Shown: positions 6,404-14,965, counted from the first letter of the stretch. The stretch: 56,231 bases of DNA from Flemingiibacterium sp045636145 (GCA_045636145.1 JAZTWV010000013.1:1-56231), one strand, 5' to 3'. A program made the numbers and translations. Notes: generated from the sequence alone by a model not told the origin.

Positions 6404-7345
6404 ATGGCAGTTAAACTTTTTGATGAAGATTTATACAGCAAGGACTATAAAGAACTTGCTGATTGGATTGTCGCTTGTCGCAATGTTGTAGATAAAAACC
6501 TTTGCCGAGACGATGAAGATTATGCGTATTCCGTAGATGCCTTTTGTGCGGAGTGGGAAGAACACTATAATTGGCACAATGCTACTTATGAGGACAGGAG
6601 CATATACAAGTCTGAAACATTCAGAATGGCTCTGGCATACATCGGATATATTGAGCGACTTGCTATAGAAATCGACTACGGTTCTGGTATTCATCAGATT
6701 CCCTACGCCCCTAATGAGTATTTCCGCAATTATATTTCTTGGGATGCTGGCGGTTATATAGACACGAGCTTCCGAAAGTTTTATGATGAAATACAAGCAA
6801 TATTCAAGCCAGAGAACAAAGATGATTACAAACAATTACTTCACAACATAATATCTGCTCAAAGTTTTTGTGATTACCGCCTTACTTACAAGGCACTCAA
6901 CAAAAACGGTGAAATATTGAAAACAAAGACCTTTGATGAATTTATTGAGATTTGTGAGCAGGATGAACTTTATCACGTCGAATCGAGTTTTTTTACTAAA
7001 GAAGCAAATTACAACAAAGCATTACAGAATTTTGATATATCAAAAAGCACATACAACGAATTTCGCCACCCAGACAAGTGTGAGAAAGACTTTGACAAGA
7101 AGATGTTCGTTAATCTTGCCTTTATTCTCGGTGTTGGCTACGATAACGCAGAACTCCTTTTGAATTACAACGGATATACCCTTGAAAGCAATACCAGACA
7201 GTTTGATGTTGTTTGTAAAAAGGCTTTTAAGATAGGATTTTCTCGTGAAATGGCTATTGCTCTTATCGAAAAGAAAAACTACGAACTTGCCAAAACAAAG
7301 AAGTCGTTTAAGATGATACCTAATTTGATGATGAATAAAAGATGA
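6404..7345 (+). CDS. Uncharacterised accessory protein with HTH-like C-terminal domain
   Basis: 313 residues from the ATG at 6404, behind GGTGGTGAA; a GTG at 6359 lies inside the hairpin and is rejected. No known family was recognised for residues 1-220, which are rich in Y, W and D. The C-terminal ~90 residues contain KSTYNEFRHP, then FVNLAFILGVGYDNAELLL and NYNGYTL. This matches a small helix-turn-helix-like module, with an "S..RN....KKTVLALA..L.L...E...LL..AGY.L" pattern, found at the end of many accessory proteins in Firmicutes. That module usually accompanies variable effector or sensor domains. Placement at the end of a mobile element makes a host-takeover, defence or regulatory role possible, but nothing in the sequence proves one. 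Confidence 0.65.
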   Translation: MAVKLFDEDLYSKDYKELADWIVACRNVVDKNLCRDDEDYAYSVDAFCAEWEEHYNWHNATYEDRSIYKSETFRMALAYIGYIERLAIEIDYGSGIHQIPYAPNEYFRNYISWDAGGYIDTSFRKFYDEIQAIFKPENKDDYKQLLHNIISAQSFCDYRLTYKALNKNGEILKTKTFDEFIEICEQDELYHVESSFFTKEANYNKALQNFDISKSTYNEFRHPDKCEKDFDKKMFVNLAFILGVGYDNAELLLNYNGYTLESNTRQFDVVCKKAFKIGFSREMAIALIEKKNYELAKTKKSFKMIPNLMMNKR

Positions 7346-7362
7346 TACTGTCGCAGACACCA

Positions 7363-7401
7363 CACAAAGCACTGCGAAGCCGTTTGTGCGCTGTATCGCG
7401 C
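7363..7401 (+). repeat. Two tandem small hairpins just before a ribosome site
   Basis: CACAAA (7363-7368) pairs with TTTGTG (7383-7388), and GCGC (7388-7391) with GCGC (7398-7401). They are followed by CTTAGAAAGGAG. The same CGCTTAGAAAGGA string follows a hairpin at 49006-49033. This 73-nt gap is also the best guess for the boundary between the accessory block and the chromosome. Confidence 0.4.
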
Positions 7402-7418
7402 TTAGAAAGGAGCAGTAA

Positions 7419-7808
7419 ATGGAACAAAACCAAACCAAGCGAACTATCGCCGCGTGGGAAATCCTGCTTATCGTGCTTGGCTCTCCTGTATGGCTTCTGA
7501 TTCTTATTGCCGTATTTGCTATACTTTTTTCTCTTTACATATCGCTGTGGTCCGCGATAATTACCCTTTGGGCGGTGTTCGGGGCATTTGCAGTCTGCGC
7601 CGTAGGCGGCACTTTGGCAGGTGTGCTGCTTACTATTGTGGGCAAGGCTCTTTCGGGCGTGTTTTTGATTGGCGTGGGACTCATGTTCGCAGGACTGTCT
7701 GTTTTTATGTTTTTTATTGGCAAGCTTGCAACAAAAGGCATTTTGTTTCTCACTAAAAAGATTGCTCTGGCAGTCATAAACCGTTTTCGGAAAAAGGAGA
7801 CAGTATAA
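7419..7808 (+). CDS. Small multi-pass membrane protein (DUF1700-like tail)
   Basis: 129 residues behind an AGAAAGGAG ribosome site. It has about three hydrophobic segments (residues ~12-40, 42-66, 70-100) rich in A, G and V, and a basic tail (NRFRKKETV), so the C-terminus is probably cytoplasmic. It resembles the membrane half of DUF1700 proteins, which normally sit between a PadR regulator and a DUF4097 protein. Here the usual N-terminal DUF1700 part (about 60-80 residues) and the PadR gene are absent, and a mobile element lies immediately upstream. The stop overlaps the next start by one base (TAATG), so the two are translationally coupled. Function unknown; an envelope-stress role is suggested for such operons. 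Confidence 0.75.
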   Translation: MEQNQTKRTIAAWEILLIVLGSPVWLLILIAVFAILFSLYISLWSAIITLWAVFGAFAVCAVGGTLAGVLLTIVGKALSGVFLIGVGLMFAGLSVFMFFIGKLATKGILFLTKKIALAVINRFRKKETV

Positions 7809-8770
7809 TGAATAAAATACATATAATATGGCTTGCCGCTGCCGTTGTACTTATAATTTTGGGGATTTTTATGTCTGCTTCGGCACTTGGCATGAACGGC
7901 TGGGATTTCACAAAGCTCGGCACCGTGAAGTATGTGACAAACACCCATAATCTTGGCGAAGAATTTACAAACATATTCTTTGATACGGACACGGCTGATA
8001 TACTGTTCGTTCCGTCTGGCGACGGGAAGTGCAAAGTGGTTTGCCATGAGCCTGAAAATCAGAAGCATACAGTGTCTGTCAGCGGCGACACTTTAACTGT
8101 CAGTGTGCGAGACCAGCGAAAATGGTACGAATATATCGGCATCTCCTTTGGGTCTCCGAAGATAACGGTATATCTGCCGGAGTCGGAATACGGCAATCTC
8201 CACATTCGTGAAAGCACCGGAGATGTGGAAATATCGGAAGATTTTACTTTTGACGGCATTGATATTGCGGCAAGCACGGGGGATGTAAAATGCTTTGCCT
8301 CAGCTTCGGGGAATATTAAAATAAAGCTGAGTACAGGCGACATACTTGTTGACGGTGTTTCGTCGGCAGGGCTTGATATGTCCGTTTCAACGGGCAGGGT
8401 GAGCGTATCCCACATAAACTGCGGCGGTGACGTTAAGCTTCATGTTACCACAGGAAAAGCGAAGCTTTCAAATATTGCTTGCCGAAACTTTATATCTGAC
8501 GGCGACACGGGCAGTGTAAATTTAGAGAATGTTATTGCCTCGGGAAAATTTGATATTGAGCGAAGCACGGGTGACGTAAAATTTGACGGATGCGACGCCG
8601 CGGAAATTTTCGTTGAAACCGACACAGGCGATGTTACGGGAAGCCTGCTCTCGGATAAAATGTTTATCGTTGAAACCGATACAGGGCGCATTGACGTACC
8701 AAGGTCAGTGAACGGCGGAAGATGCGAGATAGACACGGATACCGGTGACATTAAGCTTTGTATTCGCTGA
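7808..8770 (+). CDS. DUF4097-family beta-repeat membrane-anchored protein
   Basis: 320 residues. One N-terminal transmembrane helix (residues ~7-25) is followed by a long extracellular region. From residue ~135 on it carries repeated S-T-G-D or D-T-G-D/S turns (ESTGDVEI, ASTGDVKC, LSTGDILV, ERSTGDVKF, ETDTGDVTG, DTDTGDIKL) spaced about 20 residues apart. This is the signature of the DUF4097 right-handed beta-helix "putative adhesin" family. It forms a pair with the upstream DUF1700-like gene. A long inverted repeat and the symporter promoter follow. Confidence 0.88.
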   Translation: MNKIHIIWLAAAVVLIILGIFMSASALGMNGWDFTKLGTVKYVTNTHNLGEEFTNIFFDTDTADILFVPSGDGKCKVVCHEPENQKHTVSVSGDTLTVSVRDQRKWYEYIGISFGSPKITVYLPESEYGNLHIRESTGDVEISEDFTFDGIDIAASTGDVKCFASASGNIKIKLSTGDILVDGVSSAGLDMSVSTGRVSVSHINCGGDVKLHVTTGKAKLSNIACRNFISDGDTGSVNLENVIASGKFDIERSTGDVKFDGCDAAEIFVETDTGDVTGSLLSDKMFIVETDTGRIDVPRSVNGGRCEIDTDTGDIKLCIR

Positions 8771-8789
8771 CAGGTGAGATAATATTTGT

Positions 8790-8838
8790 GGCGATACGTT
8801 AAAAATTGCGAGATTATGCGCAATTTTGACGTATCGCC
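8790..8838. repeat. Long inverted repeat between DUF4097 gene and symporter promoter
   Basis: GGCGATACGT (8790-8799) pairs with ACGTATCGCC (8829-8838), and AAAATTGCG with CGCAATTTT inside, with one bulge, around an 8-nt loop. The arm ends one base before the TTGACT -35 at 8840. No T-run follows. It may be a terminator for the upstream unit or an operator for the downstream promoter. Confidence 0.65.
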
Positions 8839-8839
8839 A

Positions 8840-8868
8840 TTGACTTTGCCAAAAAAATGTGGTATACT
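8840..8868 (+). promoter_or_regulatory. Promoter of the symporter gene
   Basis: TTGACT (8840-8845), 17 bp, TATACT (8863-8868). The start codon is 37 nt downstream. Confidence 0.85.
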
Positions 8869-8905
8869 CATCTCTGTGAGTTTGAATATTACCTCGGAGG
8901 AGATT

Positions 8906-10234
8906 ATGGAAGATAAAAAGACTGCAAAATTTTCGGGAAGATGGGGATTTATCCTGTCTGCCGTAGGTTCTGCTGTTGGTATGGCGAATGTATGGGGATT
9001 CCCCGCAAAGCTGGGTGCAAACGGCGGCGGTGCATTCCTTGTGGCATATCTTATTTTTATTGCACTGTTCAGTTCAGTAGGTCTTGCGGCGGAATACGCC
9101 GTCGGACGGCGTGCGCGTACAGGTCCCCTTGGCGCATTCAAAGCGGCGTTTGAGGCACGCGGAAAAAATGCGGGCAGGTTTGGCGGACTTATCGGCTGGC
9201 TTCCTCTTGCCGGTTCTATGTGCATCGCGCTGGGCTACGCCGTAATAGTTGCTTATGTGCTTAAAGCATTTTTCGGCTCTGTCACAGGCGAGCTTATGAA
9301 TGTAGACACGGGAAAATGGTTTGAATCCTTTTCGGAGCAGAGCTTCTCAGTTGTTCCGTTTCACATTGTAGTTGTGGTTATAGCCATTCTCACACTGCTT
9401 CTCGGAGCAAAGAGCATTGAAAAGAGCAACAAGATAATGATGCCGGTGTTTTTTATTATCTTTATTGTGCTGGCTGTTCGTGTGGCATTTCTTCCCGGTG
9501 CTCTTGAGGGGTATAAATTTATTTTTACCCCCGATTGGGCGGTACTTAAAGAGCCTATGGTGTGGATATGGGCAATGGGACAGGCGTTTTTCTCCCTCTC
9601 GCTGACGGGAAGCGGTATGATAACCTACGGTGCATATCTTGACGACGGTGAGGATGTTGTACACATTGCGGTGCGCACAGCCGTATTTGATACTATAGCG
9701 GCACTTGTTGCGGCACTTGTTATAATCCCTGCCTGCTTCGCGTATGACCTTGATGTTGGTGCAGGTCCGTCACTTCTTTTTGTAACGCTTCCTCGAATAC
9801 TTCAGGACATCCCATTCGGGCAGGTGTTTGCGGTCATACTTTATGTGGCAATGATATTTGCAGGCATAAGCTCGCTTCAGAATATGTTTGAGCCTGTTTG
9901 TGAAGCTCTGCAGAAACGTTTGCCGAAGCTTTCGCGCACGGCACTGCTTTGCATACTCGGCGTTGTATGCCTCGGTATCGGCGTGAATATGGAAAAAATC
10001 TCATTGTGGGGACCGTGGATGGACATTGTTTCTATCTATATTATCCCCATCGGCGCAACTCTCGGGGCAGTATCATGGTTCTGGCTGATGAAAAGGGAAG
10101 ACATCCTTGACGAGGTAAACAAAGGTACGGGCAATCCGCACGGAAAGCTGTGGTATTTTGCCGGACGGTATCTTTATGTGCCCTGTGCGCTGATACTTTG
10201 CCTTGTGGCACTGTTTATGAAAGTAGCATTTTGA
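8906..10234 (+). CDS. Sodium-dependent transporter, neurotransmitter:sodium symporter (SNF) family
   Basis: 442 residues from the ATG at 8906, behind CTCGGAGGAG; an upstream GTG in frame lies inside the inverted repeat and is not used. Residues ~11-31 (WGFILSAVGSAVGMANVWGF) are the unwound first transmembrane helix that binds Na+ and substrate in LeuT-type transporters. About 11-12 hydrophobic helices follow. By family knowledge these proteins import amino acids or related compounds with Na+. The substrate cannot be read from sequence. The gene is a single unit with its own promoter and is followed by a strong bidirectional terminator. Confidence 0.92.
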   Translation: MEDKKTAKFSGRWGFILSAVGSAVGMANVWGFPAKLGANGGGAFLVAYLIFIALFSSVGLAAEYAVGRRARTGPLGAFKAAFEARGKNAGRFGGLIGWLPLAGSMCIALGYAVIVAYVLKAFFGSVTGELMNVDTGKWFESFSEQSFSVVPFHIVVVVIAILTLLLGAKSIEKSNKIMMPVFFIIFIVLAVRVAFLPGALEGYKFIFTPDWAVLKEPMVWIWAMGQAFFSLSLTGSGMITYGAYLDDGEDVVHIAVRTAVFDTIAALVAALVIIPACFAYDLDVGAGPSLLFVTLPRILQDIPFGQVFAVILYVAMIFAGISSLQNMFEPVCEALQKRLPKLSRTALLCILGVVCLGIGVNMEKISLWGPWMDIVSIYIIPIGATLGAVSWFWLMKREDILDEVNKGTGNPHGKLWYFAGRYLYVPCALILCLVALFMKVAF

Positions 10235-10329
10235 GCAGAATATACAATCTTCTTTTTGAAAACAGCTCGCTTGCCCGTGAGGCGGCGGAGCTTTCCCGGC
10301 TTATTTTGAATCGTGGAGAAAAAGAATAG
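10231..10329 (+). CDS. Possible 32-residue peptide overlapping the symporter stop
   Basis: A TTG at 10231 overlaps the symporter TGA (TTGA) and opens a frame of 32 codons, MSRIYNLLFENSSLAREAAE then LSRLILNRGEKE, ending just before the terminator. It would form an amphipathic helix. A TTGA overlap, use of all the space up to the terminator and a protein-like composition favour it. There is no separate ribosome site. Some SNF transporters have short companion peptides, but this one lacks the membrane helix of those. Confidence 0.35.
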   Translation: MSRIYNLLFENSSLAREAAELSRLILNRGEKE

Positions 10330-10330
10330 T

Positions 10331-10358
10331 GAAAAGCACCGCGTGAGCGGTGCTTTTC
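10331..10358. terminator. Bidirectional terminator
   Basis: GAAAAGCACCGC (10331-10342) pairs perfectly with 10347-10358 around GTGA, with A-rich and T-rich edges. It separates the symporter from the convergent DMT gene. Confidence 0.85.
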
Positions 10359-10379
10359 GCATCGTGTGTGTGAGGAGTG

Positions 10380-11273
10380 TTATCCCTTCGCATTCCTCTC
10401 AGGAAGCTGTGAAATGATGATAGCGGCGAACATTATGACGGAGCCTGCAAGCTCGCGCGTGGTGGGGAACTGCGAGAGCACTATCATGCTTGTAAGGACG
10501 CCGAACACGGATTCAAGACTCATAAGGAGCGATGCTACAGTAGCCTCGGTGTGCTTTTGTCCCACGATCTGAAGCGTGTATGCGATACCGCTTGAAAGGA
10601 TGCCGGCATATGCGATAGGGAACCAATTTGCGACTATAGTGGCAAATGATGTTTCCTCAAAGCAAAGGGCAAGAATAGTGGAGAGAACGAAAACCACGAA
10701 AAACTGAAGGCATGACAGCTTAACTCCGTCAACATGAGGGGAGAAGCGGTCAACTACAAGAATCTGCACAGCATACGCCACGGCGCACAGCATAAGAAAG
10801 ATGTCGGTTGTGGCAAGAGTGAAGCTGCTTGTCATGCAGAGAAGATATAGTCCCACTGTTCCCATTCCAATGCAGAGCCAGAGTATGGGGCGTACCTTTT
10901 TCTTTATGAAAAGTCCGAGAAGCGGAACAAGCAGGATGTACATTGCGGTGACAAATCCGGCTTTTCCGGAGTTTTCACCTGTAATTCCGAACTGCTGAAG
11001 CGCAGATGCAACGGTAAGTGCTACGCCGCAGTATATTCCGCCCACAATAAGCGGTTTTGAGAGCTTTTTCCCGCTGTTTCCGCCTCTGGCGGTGATTTTA
11101 TCCTTTATTAGGCTGACGGGGATAAGAAAAAGTACGCCGAGAAGGGAACGTGACGCTAAAAAGGTAAAAGGCTGGACATCCTCGCTTGCAACGCTCTGTG
11201 CCACAAAGGTTGAACCCCACAAAATAGCGGCAAGGAGCAGGGCGAGGCTGCCTAAAAGACGTTTTTTCGACAT
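10380..11273 (-). CDS. DMT-family (EamA) transporter
   Basis: 297 residues from the ATG at 11271-11273, preceded by GAGGTATCACA; a longer frame to 11312 lacks a ribosome site. Ten hydrophobic helices form two EamA repeats: the first begins LLAAILWGSTFVAQSVA, the second has ILSSGIAYTLQIVGQKHTEA followed by LLMSLESVFGVL, both diagnostic of the drug/metabolite transporter superfamily. A basic GKKLSKP loop lies after helix 2. These proteins usually export small metabolites or amino acids; the substrate is unknown. It converges on the symporter with a shared terminator. Confidence 0.92.
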   Translation of the reverse strand: MSKKRLLGSLALLLAAILWGSTFVAQSVASEDVQPFTFLASRSLLGVLFLIPVSLIKDKITARGGNSGKKLSKPLIVGGIYCGVALTVASALQQFGITGENSGKAGFVTAMYILLVPLLGLFIKKKVRPILWLCIGMGTVGLYLLCMTSSFTLATTDIFLMLCAVAYAVQILVVDRFSPHVDGVKLSCLQFFVVFVLSTILALCFEETSFATIVANWFPIAYAGILSSGIAYTLQIVGQKHTEATVASLLMSLESVFGVLTSMIVLSQFPTTRELAGSVIMFAAIIISQLPERNAKG

Positions 11274-11318
11274 TGTGATACCTCTTGAGAGTTTTTGGAT
11301 AAATACATTCAAAGAATG

Positions 11319-11341
11319 GAGAGGATCTTAACGATCCTCTC
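11319..11341 (-). terminator. Hairpin at the end of the nucleoside importer operon
   Basis: GAGAGGATC (11319-11327) pairs with GATCCTCTC (11333-11341) across the stop codon of the last permease gene. There is no clear T-run on the minus strand, so it may act as a 3'-end stabiliser as much as a terminator. Confidence 0.4.
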
Positions 11342-12329
11342 TGAAATATGTTGTTCCGAGAGCAGCAGGCGGCTGATGCTCTTTCTTTTTACGAAGGGTG
11401 ATGAAGATCAGTACCACTATTGTCATAGCGTAGGGCACCATGTCAAGAAACTGTGGGTTGATCTTGCCGATAAGGGGAATTTCGGTGTTCTGGAGCTGAG
11501 GGCTGAGTGCGCGCATCGCACCGAAGAAATATGCACCGAAAATTGCCTTTGCGGGACTCCATGTGGCGAATATTACAAGTGCCACCGCGATCCAGCCTAT
11601 ACCGCCCGTCAGATTCTCCTGCCAACGGTCAACGTAAACGAGTGACATATACGCACCGCCCATTCCGCAGAGGAAGCCTCCGGCTAAAATGTGCACGTAT
11701 TTGTAGGCGGTAATGTTGATACCCGAAGCGTCTGCCGCGCCGGGATTCTCGCCGATCATGCGCATATTGAGACCGAAGCGTGTCCGGTTCATATAAACGG
11801 CGAGTATAATGGCAAGTGCTATGGAGATGTAAACGTATATGCTCTGGGAAAACAGCATCTTGCCGAGTATGGGTATTTCGCACAGTACCGGCACTTCAAA
11901 ATCGGAAAGGGGATCAGCCACCGATTTCGGCAGGTTCAGCATGGTATACATCTGCTCCTGTACGAAGCCTGGCATAACCTCAACCGGTATCTTCATGTTG
12001 CCGAGGAAGTTTGAAAGTCCTGTACCGAATATGGTGAGCACGAGACCCGTAACTATATGGTTGCCCATAAAGGTTACAGTGATTATGGCGTAGATGAGTG
12101 CGCCGATGAGACCTGCAAGTCCTGCCGAGATAATGGCAAGCACCGGATTCCCTGTATTGTAGCCGGTCATAAAGCCTACACAAGCTCCCATGAGCATCAT
12201 ACCCTCAACGCCAAGGTTGTTGTGTCCCACCTTTTCGTTGAGAATGCCGCCGAGAGTACCGAAAAGTATGGGTGTGCCCATCTGCACCGTTGCCTGTAAA
12301 AACAGCGAAAGTTTATTTATAAATTCCAT
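11328..12329 (-). CDS. Nucleoside ABC importer permease (NupQ/YufQ type)
   Basis: 333 residues, strongly hydrophobic with about 9-10 membrane helices. The N-terminal pattern (ATVQMGTPILFGTLGGILNE, then VGHNNLGVEGMMLMGACVGF) is that of the BPD_transp_2 permease that partners BMP-type lipoproteins in nucleoside uptake. Conserved GENPGAADASGI and YKYVHILAGG segments form the ATPase-contact loop. The start overlaps the stop of the preceding permease (TAATG). By family knowledge two different permeases and one double-domain ATPase make the channel. It is the last gene of the operon. Confidence 0.92.
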   Translation of the reverse strand: MEFINKLSLFLQATVQMGTPILFGTLGGILNEKVGHNNLGVEGMMLMGACVGFMTGYNTGNPVLAIISAGLAGLIGALIYAIITVTFMGNHIVTGLVLTIFGTGLSNFLGNMKIPVEVMPGFVQEQMYTMLNLPKSVADPLSDFEVPVLCEIPILGKMLFSQSIYVYISIALAIILAVYMNRTRFGLNMRMIGENPGAADASGINITAYKYVHILAGGFLCGMGGAYMSLVYVDRWQENLTGGIGWIAVALVIFATWSPAKAIFGAYFFGAMRALSPQLQNTEIPLIGKINPQFLDMVPYAMTIVVLIFITLRKKKEHQPPAALGTTYFREDR

Positions 12330-13402
12330 TATTTTTTCTCCTTTCGCTTGTACACGAACTTATAGTTTGCAAAGAAATCACCTGCAAGCACGAAGAACAG
12401 GATGATACCCTGAATGGTTTCCGCAACAGCTGAGGGAATACCGGTGAGTGTACCGATAGAGCTTCCGCCCTGAAGCAGTACCGAGAAAAGGAACGACGCC
12501 ACAAGAATCACGGGTGCTGACAGCTTTGCAAGCCATGCGGTGATAACCGCGGTGAAGCCGAGACCTGCGGAAAGGGTGTAGGTAAGTCTGCCCTCAGGAC
12601 CTGTAGCCTGGAGCATACCTGCAAGACCGCAGATGCCGCCTGAGAGGACCACTGCCAGAATAAGCGTCTTTGCAACGTTCATTCCGGCATAGCGTGCTGT
12701 GTCGGGGTTTTCACCGAGAACCGATATTTCAAAGCCGAACTTGGAGTAACGCATCATTACAAATACGAGAACCACAAGTACAAGTGCGATTATCCATCCG
12801 ATATGCACCTTTACCTGAGCCGAAAATACGCCTATCTCCGGGAGCATGGCGTTGTCGGTGAATCGATAGATCTGGGAAACCGTTCTCGGCTCGTGAAGCG
12901 GAGAATAGTTTGCAAGATATGTTATAAATCCGATAGCGATGTAGTTAAGCATAAGAGTTACAAGTGTTTCGTTTGTACCAAGCTTAAGCTTTAAAAGTGC
13001 TGGAATAAGTGCCACAATGCCGCCGCATACGATGGCTGCAAGCATCATGAGGGGGATCAGCACATAGGAGGGCATAGTGGGGAAATACCACCATACTATA
13101 GTTGCGCCGAATGCGCCCATATAGAACTGTCCTTCAGCTCCGATATTCCAGAATTTCATCTTGAAAGCAATGGAAAGTCCAAGCGACATAATAAGAAGCG
13201 GTATGCATTTTTCAATGGTTGCTTCAATGTTGTAGGGCTTGCCGAGAGAGCCTTTGACCATAGCTCCGTAAACTTCAAAGGGATTGTAGCCAAGGAGGGC
13301 GATGATGATTCCCGAGGCGATGAGTGCCGCGATAATAGAACCGACGCGGAGTAAACCCTCCTGCCAGGACTTCAGTCCCTGCTTTTTCTGTATCTTGATC
13401 AT
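12329..13402 (-). CDS. Nucleoside ABC importer permease (NupP/YufP type)
   Basis: 357 residues. A cytoplasmic N-terminal KKQGLKSWQEG stretch precedes about 8-10 helices. GYNPFEVYGAMVKGSLGKPY and KMKFWNIGAEGQFYMGAF near residues 45-95 are typical of the first permease of BMP-type purine-nucleoside importers, and GENPDTARYAGMNVAK is the coupling-loop motif shared with the second permease. Its ATG overlaps the ATPase TGA by four bases (ATGA), so translation is coupled. The two permeases are homologous to each other and form a heterodimer. Confidence 0.92.
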   Translation of the reverse strand: MIKIQKKQGLKSWQEGLLRVGSIIAALIASGIIIALLGYNPFEVYGAMVKGSLGKPYNIEATIEKCIPLLIMSLGLSIAFKMKFWNIGAEGQFYMGAFGATIVWWYFPTMPSYVLIPLMMLAAIVCGGIVALIPALLKLKLGTNETLVTLMLNYIAIGFITYLANYSPLHEPRTVSQIYRFTDNAMLPEIGVFSAQVKVHIGWIIALVLVVLVFVMMRYSKFGFEISVLGENPDTARYAGMNVAKTLILAVVLSGGICGLAGMLQATGPEGRLTYTLSAGLGFTAVITAWLAKLSAPVILVASFLFSVLLQGGSSIGTLTGIPSAVAETIQGIILFFVLAGDFFANYKFVYKRKEKK

Positions 13403-14931
13403 TCGCTGTCCGTCCTTTCATCAAGGGAGTGTCCAAGCATCAGCATTCCAAGCTGTTGCTTATCGGTCTTCTTTGCGTCAAGTATACCCATGACCTTGCC
13501 CTCATGGAGCACCATGATGCGGTCGGATATACCAAGCAGTACGTCAAGGTCTTCACCTATAAACAGTATACCGACGCCTTTCATCTTTTGTTCATTGAGA
13601 ACGTCGTAAATATTGTAGGAAGCACCGATATCAAGACCGCGCACCGGATACGCTGTGATGAGAAGCTCGGGGTTAAGGTTTATTTCGCGCCCAAGGAGCA
13701 CCTTTTGAATGTTGCCGCCCGACAGCTTTTTGACGGTGTGATTTGCTGAGGGAGTGGAAATGTCGAAGCGTTTGATTATGCCGTCTGCAATGCGGCGTCC
13801 CTCTTTGCGGTTCATAAACGCTCCGGGCATATTCTGGTAGGATTTTAAAAGCACGTTGTCGATAATGGACATAGAGCCAACAAGTCCCATTCCCAGTCTG
13901 TCCTCGGGAATAAAGGACATTGTGATACCGCGTTTTATGATATCACGGGGAGTAAGTCCCACGATGCTTGAATCCTTAAAGATTATGCTTCCGCCAGCCA
14001 CGCGGTCAAGTCCCGCAATGGTTTCGCAAAGCTCCTTCTGACCGCTTCCGGCGATGCCTGCAACACCGAGTATCTCGCCGCTTGAAAGGGTAAAGGACAC
14101 CTTGTCAAGCGCGGGTCTGTGGTCGGAATTAAGAACGGTAAGCTCGTTTACTTCAAGTATCGGACGGCGCAGATTTTCGTCCGGATGAGTGCGTTCAATG
14201 TCAAGGGAGATGGGGTGCCCAACCATAAGCTCGGTAAGCTCTTTGGCGTCGGTTTCGGCGGTGTTCACCGTGGTGATGGACTCGCCCTTTCGAAGGATCG
14301 TTACGCGGTCGGATATCTCAAGCACCTCACCAAGCTTATGGGTGATGATAACCACGGAACAGCCCTCAGCCTTCATTTTTCTGAGTATATCAAAAAGTAC
14401 GGTTATTTCCTGCGGTGTAAGTACGGCGGTAGGCTCGTCCAGAATGAGGATCTTCGCGCCGCGGTAGAGCACCTTTAATATTTCGCAGGTCTGCTTTTCG
14501 GAGACCGACATATTGTAGACCTTTTTATCGGGGTCAAGCTTCAAACCGTAACGTTCCTCGATCTGTCTTATTTTTGCGCTCATAGCCTTTCCGCCCGTGA
14601 AAAAGGAAGCGGACTTGTTTCCGCCGATGATATTTTCCTTGGCGGTGAGCACGTCCACCAATTTAAAGTGCTGGTGTACCATGCCGATTCCGGCGTCGAT
14701 GGAATCCTGGGGCGAAGAAAATGTGACAGGTTTGCCGTAAAGCTCCACAGAGCCGCTGTCAGGGGTGTAGATACCCGACAGGATATTCATAAGAGTAGAC
14801 TTTCCGGAGCCGTTTTCTCCAAGCAGTGCGTGTATTTCGCCGTGTCTTACATCGAAGTTGATGTTGTTGTTGGCTTTGACGCTGCCGAAGGCTTTACAGA
14901 TTCCTTCAAGCTTTACGCAGATATCATTCAT
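13399..14931 (-). CDS. Nucleoside ABC importer, double ATP-binding protein (NupO/YufO type)
   Basis: 510 residues with two ATPase domains. The first (residues ~5-250) has Walker A GENGSGKST, a signature in the form SVSEKQ and Walker B ILILDEPTAVLTPQE. The second (~255-500) has a degenerate Walker A GIAGSGQKE, signature LSGGNIQKV and an ELLITAYPVRGLDIGA Walker B in which the catalytic glutamate is not conserved. This asymmetry is normal for sugar and nucleoside ABC ATPases. AAAGGAAG precedes the ATG. It powers uptake by the two permeases downstream. The promoter at 14966-14995 makes this operon independent of the lipoprotein gene. Confidence 0.94.
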   Translation of the reverse strand: MNDICVKLEGICKAFGSVKANNNINFDVRHGEIHALLGENGSGKSTLMNILSGIYTPDSGSVELYGKPVTFSSPQDSIDAGIGMVHQHFKLVDVLTAKENIIGGNKSASFFTGGKAMSAKIRQIEERYGLKLDPDKKVYNMSVSEKQTCEILKVLYRGAKILILDEPTAVLTPQEITVLFDILRKMKAEGCSVVIITHKLGEVLEISDRVTILRKGESITTVNTAETDAKELTELMVGHPISLDIERTHPDENLRRPILEVNELTVLNSDHRPALDKVSFTLSSGEILGVAGIAGSGQKELCETIAGLDRVAGGSIIFKDSSIVGLTPRDIIKRGITMSFIPEDRLGMGLVGSMSIIDNVLLKSYQNMPGAFMNRKEGRRIADGIIKRFDISTPSANHTVKKLSGGNIQKVLLGREINLNPELLITAYPVRGLDIGASYNIYDVLNEQKMKGVGILFIGEDLDVLLGISDRIMVLHEGKVMGILDAKKTDKQQLGMLMLGHSLDERTDSE

Positions 14932-14965
14932 AGTGCGTCTTCCTTTGTGAAAATAAATATATATT

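Noticed and set aside
8786..8905. Upstream extension of the symporter gene from a GTG.
   Set aside because: It covers the inverted repeat and the promoter. The ATG at 8906 has an ideal ribosome site and the family start.
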